NCBI GenBank assembly: GCA_036005125.1
Contig: DASYQV010000072.1
Coordinates: forward strand, 1 to 10,871
Direction of reading: 5' to 3'
DNA length: 10,871 nt
Source of the DNA: DASYQV01 sp036005125
GTDB lineage: Bacteria; Acidobacteriota; Vicinamibacteria; Vicinamibacterales; UBA2999
The position numbers and the translations under genes were made by a program. Below, one piece after another: positions 6,097-10,871 of the stretch (position 1 is the first letter of the stretch; each line of letters begins with the position of its first letter). The notes below the pieces were generated by a model, which saw only the letters and a program-made list of their open reading frames with translations, searched no databases and was not told the origin of the DNA.

Positions 6097-7014
6097 ATGC
6101 GGATCTTCCTGACCGGAGCCACGGGATACATCGGCGGGGCGGTACTTGACGCCGTGCTCCGCGCCGGGCACCACGTCACGGCGCTCGTGCGTGATCCGGA
6201 GAACGCGGAGCGGGTGTCGCAGCGGGGCGTCCAGCCGGTAATTGGGGATCTCTCGAAGCCGGCTTCGTACGCGTCGGCCGCGGAAGCATGCGACGGCATC
6301 GTGCACACGGCGCTCGACTCGTCGGCGCGGCGCCCGCAGGTGGATCGCCAGGCTATTGACACATTGATGGAGGCGAGCCGCCCCCGTGCGTCCGGAGGCC
6401 CGCCGCGGTTTTTCGTGTACACCTCCGGCGTGTGGGTGCTCGGCGCGACGCCAACGCCCGCAGCCGAAGATGCGCCGCTCGCGCCGACGCCCTTTTCCGC
6501 ATGGCGCCCGCAACACGAGCGGGTCGTTCTCGATGCTGGTGCCGACGACAGGCTCCGCACGGTCGTCATTCGTCCCGGCATTGTCTACGGCGGGGCTCGC
6601 GGCATCATCGGCGACATCGTCAAGGACGCCTCCAACGGGCTCGTGCGCGTCATCGGCAACGGCCGGAACCATTGGCCATGCATCTACGATCGTGACCTGG
6701 CGGATCTTTACGTCAGGCTGGCGGTGAACCCGGACGCGACCGGCGTGTTCCACGCAAACGACGAAGCTGATGAGCAGGTGAACGACATTGTCGAGGCGAT
6801 TGCCGCGCAGGTGAAGATGCGCCCCGATGTCCGATACGTGCCGATCGAGGAAGCCCGCGCCAAGCTCGGCGATTACGCCGATGCGCTTGCGCTGGATCAG
6901 AAGGTCCGGAGTCCGCGTGCGCGGGCCCTCGGCTGGGCGCCAACGCTGCACTCGGTTTCCGGCAACGTCGCCCGTCTGCTCGAGGAGTACCGCAACCGGC
7001 GCGAGGCGGCGTGA
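6097..7014 (+). CDS. Atypical NAD(P)-binding SDR, epimerase/dehydratase-like
   Basis: The 305-residue product has an N-terminal Rossmann fold with the extended-SDR glycine motif GATGYIG (7-13) directly after the start. It also has VRD after strand 2, GDL near 50, FVYTSG (106-111) and RPGIVYG (159-165). This order matches the NAD-dependent epimerase/dehydratase superfamily, which acts on nucleotide sugars or other small carbonyl compounds in the cytoplasm. The usual YxxxK catalytic pair is not visible; the equivalent stretch reads SAWRPQHE (134-141), so the Tyr and Lys appear replaced. That places it with atypical SDRs, which can be reductases with altered chemistry or non-catalytic NAD(P) sensors. 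The substrate cannot be named. It stands alone on the plus strand and converges on clpP with a 38-base gap that shows no obvious terminator. Confidence 0.88.
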   Translation: MRIFLTGATGYIGGAVLDAVLRAGHHVTALVRDPENAERVSQRGVQPVIGDLSKPASYASAAEACDGIVHTALDSSARRPQVDRQAIDTLMEASRPRASGGPPRFFVYTSGVWVLGATPTPAAEDAPLAPTPFSAWRPQHERVVLDAGADDRLRTVVIRPGIVYGGARGIIGDIVKDASNGLVRVIGNGRNHWPCIYDRDLADLYVRLAVNPDATGVFHANDEADEQVNDIVEAIAAQVKMRPDVRYVPIEEARAKLGDYADALALDQKVRSPRARALGWAPTLHSVSGNVARLLEEYRNRREAA

Positions 7015-7052
7015 CGATTTAAAAGATACGACTCAAGGATGCGGTCTTTCGA

Positions 7053-7712
7053 CTACCCTTCCAGAATCCGGTCGATCAACCCGTAGTCCAGCGATCTCTT
7101 CGCGTCGAGGTAGAAGTCGTTCCGCTTCGTGTCGCGAATGATCTGGCGCAGCGGACGGCCGGCGCGGTCAGCGAGGATCTTGTAGATCTGCGTCTGCATC
7201 TGCTTGAGCCGGTCGAGATGCTGCGCGGCCGCCGAGGTTGACTGCCATCCCGCCCATTTGGCTGGCTCGTGGATCATGATCCACGAATGAGGCAGCGCCA
7301 ACCGCCGTCCGTCGCTGGCTGCCTGCAGCACCACCGACCCCATCGAGTACGCCATGCCCTGAACGATGATCGTGACCTCGATGCCGCGGTGAACGAGCTG
7401 CCGGATGGAATCGTGAAGCGCGAGGCCGTCGGTGACGTTGCCCCCGGCGGTGTTGATGTACAGCGTGATTGGCCGCGTGTTGTCGTTCGCCAGCTCGCGC
7501 AGGCGTTCGATCACGTTGCGAGCGATGTCCTTTTCGATGTCACCGATGAGGTAGACATCGCGCAGGCGATCCGAGGTTTCCTTCCGGAGGACCCCCTTGA
7601 CCGCATCGATGAGATCGAGCACGAGCCGGTCGTTGAGATCTCGCGACGGCGCCACCTGGGCAAACTGCGAACGCTCCCGTTCGGGCTGTGTACCAGTTGG
7701 TGAGTCGGACAC
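7053..7712 (-). CDS. clpP: ClpP-family serine protease (divergent)
   Basis: This is a proteolytic subunit of a Clp-type protease that would form a barrel and degrade proteins unfolded by an AAA+ partner. The 219-residue product has the ClpP triad in order: Ser123 in GMAYSMGS, His148 in IMIHEP and Asp194 in IRDTKR. It also has the TLYINTAGGNVTDGLALHD strand-turn and the C-terminal YGLIDRIL. The segment before the core (VYLIGDIE instead of the usual RIIFLG-type) and the 20-odd extra N-terminal residues are divergent. This suggests a paralogue rather than the main housekeeping ClpP. The start is GTG at 7712, supported by GAGGAG at 7719-7724, six bases upstream. No clpX, clpA or tig is adjacent. 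It lies 28 bases downstream of the 77-residue ORF and is probably co-transcribed with it. Confidence 0.92.
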   Translation of the reverse strand: MSDSPTGTQPERERSQFAQVAPSRDLNDRLVLDLIDAVKGVLRKETSDRLRDVYLIGDIEKDIARNVIERLRELANDNTRPITLYINTAGGNVTDGLALHDSIRQLVHRGIEVTIIVQGMAYSMGSVVLQAASDGRRLALPHSWIMIHEPAKWAGWQSTSAAAQHLDRLKQMQTQIYKILADRAGRPLRQIIRDTKRNDFYLDAKRSLDYGLIDRILEG

Positions 7713-7718
7713 GATCTA

Positions 7719-7724
7719 CTCCTC
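7719..7724 (-). promoter_or_regulatory. Ribosome binding site of clpP
   Basis: The minus strand reads GAGGAG, six bases before GTG 7712. It is the strongest Shine-Dalgarno in the window and decides the GTG start. A strong site here fits an internal gene of an operon, in contrast to the upstream gene, which has none. Confidence 0.8.
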
Positions 7725-7740
7725 GGTGCAAACCGGGTTC

Positions 7741-7974
7741 CTACACGTCATCGAAGTTCTGCCGGTCTTCCTCCGCCGCACCGGGGAGGAAGTCGAAGAA
7801 CGCGTCCAGGCTCCGGTCGAGTCCCCGCCGGAGCTGAGGAATTGTGCCGTTAATAGTATGCAATGTGAGGCCGGCGCTCTCGCCGTCCTTGAGCTTCAAG
7901 CGAACCTCGTCAACCCGCTCGAGGGTCCCTTCGGGAACGAGGCGCAGCCCGTAGACCAATGTGTAGCGCGCCAT
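7741..7974 (-). CDS. Unrecognised 77-residue protein upstream of clpP
   Basis: This small open frame runs from the ATG at 7972-7974 to a stop at 7741-7743. It fills the space between clpP and the divergent peptidase. The product begins MARYTLVYGLRLVPEG and carries a predicted beta-alpha rich body with VDEVRLKLKDGESAGLTLH. It ends in an aromatic then acidic tail (LDAFFDFLP, then EEDRQNFDDV). There is no signal peptide or transmembrane segment, so it is probably cytosolic. I do not recognise a family. It has no Shine-Dalgarno but has a well-placed -10 element, so a leaderless mRNA is likely. Location and spacing suggest co-expression with clpP, possibly as a substrate, adaptor or unrelated partner; this is inference only. 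A much longer same-frame extension exists upstream, but it is the shadow of the peptidase gene. Confidence 0.65.
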   Translation of the reverse strand: MARYTLVYGLRLVPEGTLERVDEVRLKLKDGESAGLTLHTINGTIPQLRRGLDRSLDAFFDFLPGAAEEDRQNFDDV

Positions 7975-7981
7975 GTCGCCC

Positions 7982-7989
7982 ACTATACT
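7982..7989. promoter_or_regulatory. Symmetric -10 element for divergent leaderless transcription
   Basis: The 8 bases ACTATACT hold TATACT on the plus strand (7984-7989) and TATAGT on the minus strand (7987-7982), each five of six matches to TATAAT. The plus-strand ATG at 7996 begins seven bases after the last base of its hexamer, and the minus-strand ATG at 7974 begins eight bases after its own. Transcription starting at the usual distance would begin at or next to both start codons. No -35 element is convincing on either side. Confidence 0.6.
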
Positions 7990-7995
7990 GGGTTC

Positions 7996-9654
7996 ATGCG
8001 TACGACGCTCTGGGGACTTGTCGTGCTGGCGGCGTCCCTGACTGCCGGAAACTGCGCGCGGCAGGCCGCCGAGCCGACGGCCGGGCCGGCCCTGGATGAG
8101 ATTCGCGGCGGCGATATCGCCGCACACCTGAAATTCCTGTCGCACGATCTGCTGGAGGGCCGCGCCCCTTCCACTCGAGGTGGTCAGCTCGCGGCCGAGT
8201 ACCTCGCGACGCAGCTCGCAGCCCTCGGGTACGAGCCGGGCGGCGACGCGAATACCTACTTCCAGAACGTCCCGATTGTCGAGTCGGTCGTCGATCCTTC
8301 GTTTACGCTTGCCGTCTCGGGCGGGCCCTCCTTCAAGTACCTCACGGACGTCGTCGCCTTCAGCGGCCTGCAACAGCCCGAGGTGAAGGTCCAGGGCGAG
8401 GTGGTCTTCGTGGGTCACGGCATCGAGGCGCCGGAGCTGAATTGGCACGACTACGCGGGCATCGACATGAAGGGGAAGGTCGCGCTGGTCATGGTCAACG
8501 ACCCTCCGGCCACGCCCGAGGAGCCGACGCTCTTTGGCGGTGACGCGCTCACGTATTATGGCCGCTGGACCTATAAATTCGAGGAAGCGGCGAGGCAGGG
8601 AGCCGCCGGCGCGATTGTGATCCATACGACGGAGTCGGCAACCTATCCGTGGCAGGTTGTCCAGTCGTCGTGGAGCGGCACGCAGTATTCGTTGCCGGCT
8701 ACGGCGGGGGAGCCGGCGCTTGGGCTGAAGGCGTGGGTGACCGAAGAGACGGCGCGCGCGCTTGCCAGGCACGGCAACCAGGACCTCGATGCGCTGCGTC
8801 AGGCCGCACGGCGTCGGGGCGCGAAGCCGGTGCCGCTGGGCGTCTCGGTGTCGGCGACGATTCGACAGAAAGTCGCGCAGAAAGTCTCGCCGAACGTCGT
8901 CGGCGTGCTGAAGGGGACGAATCCCTCGCAGGGAATCATGTACACCGCCCACTACGATCACTTCGGGATCCGTGATCCGCGCCCCAACGATCCTCCAACT
9001 GCCGATCGCATTTTCAATGGCGCGCTCGACAACGCGTCCGGTGTGGCCGGGGTGCTCGAGGTGGCGCAGGCGTTTGCGCGCGCGCCCGTCAAGCCGCAGC
9101 GGTCGATCTACGTTCTCTTCACCACGGCGGAGGAATCGGGCCTGCTCGGATCGGAATACTTTGCAGCGCACCTTCCGCTTCCGGCCGACCAGTGGGCGGC
9201 GGATATCAACATCGACGAGATCAATCTGTACGGACCCACCAAGGACATCGTGCTCCTCGGCGGAGATCGATCGTCGCTCGGCCCAATGGCCGGCGCGCTC
9301 GCGAAGGAACGAGCGCGCGTGATCGGAGGGGACCCTGAGCCAGGCCGCGGGTATTTTTTCCGATCGGATCACTTTCCGTTCGTGAAGGTCGGGATTCCCG
9401 CCGTCTCCATCAGCGAACCGGTGGACTTCACTGGTCCGAACGCGGCCGAGATGAAGAAGCGTCGCAACGCGTTCAACGACACCGACTACCATCAGCCCAG
9501 CGACGAGGTGAAGCCGTACTGGGACTACAGCGGCGCCGTCGAGGACCTGCGCTTCCTGACCGAGCTGGGCTGGCGCATCGCGAACGATCCCACCATGCCC
9601 AGCTACAACCCGGGCGACCAGTTCGCGCGCCCCAGGCAGAAGACGACGAATTGA
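7996..9654 (+). CDS. Secreted M28-family zinc metallopeptidase
   Basis: This is a co-catalytic zinc aminopeptidase-like enzyme of family M28, expected to act outside the cytoplasmic membrane on peptides. The 552 residues start with a basic-hydrophobic signal segment and Cys20 in LTAGNC. That could be a lipobox, though Asn at -1 is unusual. A PA-like insert spans about 130-290 (VVFVGHGIEAP, HDYAGIDMKGKVALV). The catalytic domain follows, with zinc ligands and catalytic residues at His319 (AHYDHFG), Asp345 (GALDNASGV), Glu379-Glu380 (TTAEESGLLGS), Asp407 (NIDEIN) and His499 (DYHQPSDE), so the set looks complete. The in-frame sequence extends upstream to 7597, but ATG 7996 is chosen because it gives the signal peptide and sits exactly after the -10 element. 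Its stop overlaps the dehydratase start, pointing to an operon. Confidence 0.94.
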   Translation: MRTTLWGLVVLAASLTAGNCARQAAEPTAGPALDEIRGGDIAAHLKFLSHDLLEGRAPSTRGGQLAAEYLATQLAALGYEPGGDANTYFQNVPIVESVVDPSFTLAVSGGPSFKYLTDVVAFSGLQQPEVKVQGEVVFVGHGIEAPELNWHDYAGIDMKGKVALVMVNDPPATPEEPTLFGGDALTYYGRWTYKFEEAARQGAAGAIVIHTTESATYPWQVVQSSWSGTQYSLPATAGEPALGLKAWVTEETARALARHGNQDLDALRQAARRRGAKPVPLGVSVSATIRQKVAQKVSPNVVGVLKGTNPSQGIMYTAHYDHFGIRDPRPNDPPTADRIFNGALDNASGVAGVLEVAQAFARAPVKPQRSIYVLFTTAEESGLLGSEYFAAHLPLPADQWAADINIDEINLYGPTKDIVLLGGDRSSLGPMAGALAKERARVIGGDPEPGRGYFFRSDHFPFVKVGIPAVSISEPVDFTGPNAAEMKKRRNAFNDTDYHQPSDEVKPYWDYSGAVEDLRFLTELGWRIANDPTMPSYNPGDQFARPRQKTTN

Positions 9655-10631
9655 TTTGGTCGCTCGTTTCAATCGACGAGATCAACGCCGCTCGGGAACG
9701 GATTCGGGGTCTGGCCCGCCGAACGCCGATCGTCGAGGTGGGCTGGCCCTGCGACGATGGGCAGTCGCGTGACGGACGCGTGCTCGCGCTCAAGTGCGAG
9801 AACCTGCAGCCGATGGGCGCCTTCAAGATGCGCGGCGCGTCGAACATGCTCGCCCGGCTGGCACCGGATGCCCGCGCGCGGGGCGTGATCACATACTCAT
9901 CAGGAAATCACGGGCAGGCGGTCGCCCTTGCCGCCAGTCGCCTTGGCGTTCCCTCAATCGTCATCATGCCCGAGACCGCGCCGCACATGAAGGTGGATGC
10001 GACAAGGGCTTACGGAGCCGAAGTGGAGTTCGCGGGACGCACATCGGTCGACCGCAGGCAGCGCGCCGAGGAGATCGCGGCCGCGCGCGGCCTGACCATC
10101 GTGCCCCCTTTCGATCACGAGTGGATCATCGCCGGTCAGGGAACCGTCGGCCTCGAAATCCTCGAGCAGCGTCCGCAGGTGCGTGCGGTGTTCGTTCCGG
10201 TCGGCGGCGGTGGCCTCATTGCGGGCGTGGCCGCCGCGATCAAGCGCAGCAGGCCCGACGTCCGGGTGATCGGCGTAGAGCCGATCGGCGCGGCGAGCAT
10301 GTCGGTATCGCTCGCGGCGGGCGAGCCGGTCGCGCTCGCGACGACCAGCAGCATCGCTGATGGTCTCCTCACCCTGCGTCCCGGTGATTTAACGTTCGCT
10401 CATGCGAAAGCGTTCGTCGATCGGGTCATCACGGTCGACGATGCGGCAATCGCTGCGGCGGTGAGGTGGCTGTTCCGCCACGCGAAGATCGTCGCCGAAC
10501 CGAGCGGCGCAGCGTCGGTGGCAGGCGCCCTCGCGTACGGAGATGGTGACCAGAGCGATACGGTGGCCGTCATCAGCGGCGGCAACGTCGGGCCGGAGGA
10601 TTTTGCGCGCTACATCACCCAGCGTTCGTAG
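9651..10631 (+). CDS. PLP-dependent threonine/serine dehydratase (ammonia-lyase; serine racemase possible)
   Basis: A fold-type II PLP enzyme that deaminates L-threonine to 2-oxobutanoate or L-serine to pyruvate, in the cytoplasm. The 326-residue product carries the PLP lysine Lys59 in GAFKMRGA, SSGNHGQ (83-89), the phosphate-binding loop GGGGL (185-189) and SGGN (309-312), which contacts the pyridine nitrogen. There is no C-terminal ACT domain, so isoleucine feedback of the biosynthetic IlvA type is not expected. The length fits catabolic TdcB-type dehydratases and serine racemases, which cannot be told apart here. The start is TTG at 9651. It overlaps the TGA of the peptidase by four bases (TTGA), which favours translational coupling, and no other start sits before the conserved region. 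Peptidase and dehydratase together suggest use of peptide-derived amino acids. Confidence 0.92.
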   Translation: MIWSLVSIDEINAARERIRGLARRTPIVEVGWPCDDGQSRDGRVLALKCENLQPMGAFKMRGASNMLARLAPDARARGVITYSSGNHGQAVALAASRLGVPSIVIMPETAPHMKVDATRAYGAEVEFAGRTSVDRRQRAEEIAAARGLTIVPPFDHEWIIAGQGTVGLEILEQRPQVRAVFVPVGGGGLIAGVAAAIKRSRPDVRVIGVEPIGAASMSVSLAAGEPVALATTSSIADGLLTLRPGDLTFAHAKAFVDRVITVDDAAIAAAVRWLFRHAKIVAEPSGAASVAGALAYGDGDQSDTVAVISGGNVGPEDFARYITQRS

Positions 10632-10682
10632 GCCGGAACTTCAGTTCCGGCGACGCTCGCGGTTCGAAAGACCCGGCCTACG
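10627..10682. repeat. REP-like nested inverted repeat, possible bidirectional transcription end
   Basis: The outer arms CGTAGGCCGG (10627-10636) and CCGGCCTACG (10673-10682) are perfect 10-base reverse complements. Nested at the left is a perfect 9-base hairpin, GCCGGAACT (10632-10640) with AGTTCCGGC (10643-10651), that shares bases with the left outer arm, so the two folds are alternatives. The dehydratase TAG stop lies inside the left arm. The element fills the gap between convergent genes, where it could end transcription or protect 3' ends. No T-tract is present on either strand, so it resembles an interspersed palindromic repeat more than a classic intrinsic terminator. Confidence 0.75.
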
Positions 10683-10687
10683 TAGGC

Positions 10688-10871
10688 TCAATTCGAGACC
10701 AACCGCCGCGCCGCCTCAATCGCCTCTTCCACCGTTGTGATCTCCCCATCAAGCTGCTTCTCGTAGACCTGCTTGATCAGCTCGCCTATGCGCGGGCCCG
10801 GGGAAAGTCCGAGCGCAAGGAGGTGACGCCCCATCAAGAGAGGTGGCGGCGGCTGGTGTTCGACGCCGAGC
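10688..10871 (-). CDS. CCA-adding tRNA nucleotidyltransferase-like protein, C-terminal end (runs off right edge)
   Basis: The minus strand is open from the window edge to a TGA at 10690-10688, giving the last 60 residues of a protein that begins outside. The residues PLLMGRHLLALGLSPGPRIG, followed by ELIKQVYEKQLDGEITTVEEA, match the conserved C-terminal helical tail of the bacterial tRNA nucleotidyltransferase/poly(A) polymerase family. In that family the pattern is typically PLLxGxDLxxLGxxPGPxxGxxLxxxxxxQLxGxxxTxxEA. These enzymes add or repair the CCA end of tRNA. The catalytic head is not in the window, so CCA-adding, A-adding or poly(A) activity cannot be separated. It converges on the dehydratase with the REP-like element between. 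Confidence 0.85.
   Translation of the reverse strand, partial: LGVEHQPPPPLLMGRHLLALGLSPGPRIGELIKQVYEKQLDGEITTVEEAIEAARRLVSN

Noticed and set aside
5139..6581. 480-residue minus-strand open frame
   Set aside because: It lies antisense across both the DAC-like and SDR genes and its product has the low-complexity look of a GC-rich shadow frame.
7597..7995. N-terminal extension of the M28 peptidase frame
   Set aside because: It would overlap clpP and the 77-residue gene and bury the signal peptide. The ATG at 7996 follows a -10 element.
7975..9672. Long minus-strand open frame across the M28 peptidase, in frame with the 77-residue gene
   Set aside because: It is antisense to a clear peptidase with all zinc ligands, and its product is Arg/Val-rich without recognisable motifs. 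Only the part from the ATG at 7974 onward is kept.

Overview
The window is GC-rich, densely packed bacterial DNA. Several CDS begin with GTG or TTG, and the gene content is mostly housekeeping and accessory metabolism. An Acidobacteriota (Vicinamibacteria-like) or similar soil bacterium fits the codon use, the fused acyl-ligase/acyltransferase, the DAC-like protein and the style of the interspersed repeats. That assignment is inference; there is no rRNA or marker gene here that settles it.

Layout. Left block (1-1760, minus strand): a transcription unit read right to left as infA (translation factor IF-1), a DEAD-box RNA helicase overlapping it by a few bases, and the start of a short Cys/His-containing protein that leaves the window. 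A near-perfect sigma-54 (-24/-12) promoter sits directly in front of infA, and a longer inverted repeat lies 40-90 bases further upstream. Next (1904-4414, minus): one large gene fusing an acyl-AMP ligase, an acyl carrier domain and a PlsC-type acyltransferase. It is divergent from a plus-strand gene (4566-5942) whose C-terminus is a diadenylate-cyclase-like (DAC/DisA_N) domain with a degenerate ATP-contact motif. Its N-terminal half appears to repeat the same layout. The gap between these two genes holds two arrays of degenerate heptamer repeats facing each other as a large potential hairpin.

Middle block: an atypical NAD(P)-binding SDR epimerase-like gene (6097-7014, plus) converges on a divergent ClpP protease gene (7053-7712, minus). 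ClpP is preceded in the same operon by an unrecognised 77-residue protein (7741-7974, minus). That small gene is divergent from a secreted M28 metallopeptidase (7996-9654, plus). The 21 bases between the two ATGs hold one symmetric -10 element that could serve both directions and would give leaderless or near-leaderless mRNAs.

Right block: the peptidase stop codon overlaps the TTG start of a PLP-dependent threonine/serine dehydratase (9651-10631), which suggests coupling of peptide breakdown to amino-acid catabolism. A 56-base REP-like nested inverted repeat containing the dehydratase stop codon separates it from the convergent 3' end of a CCA-adding tRNA nucleotidyltransferase-like gene (10688 to the window edge). 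No CRISPR array, insertion sequence, tRNA or rRNA was seen. No gene-free stretch exceeds 300 bases.
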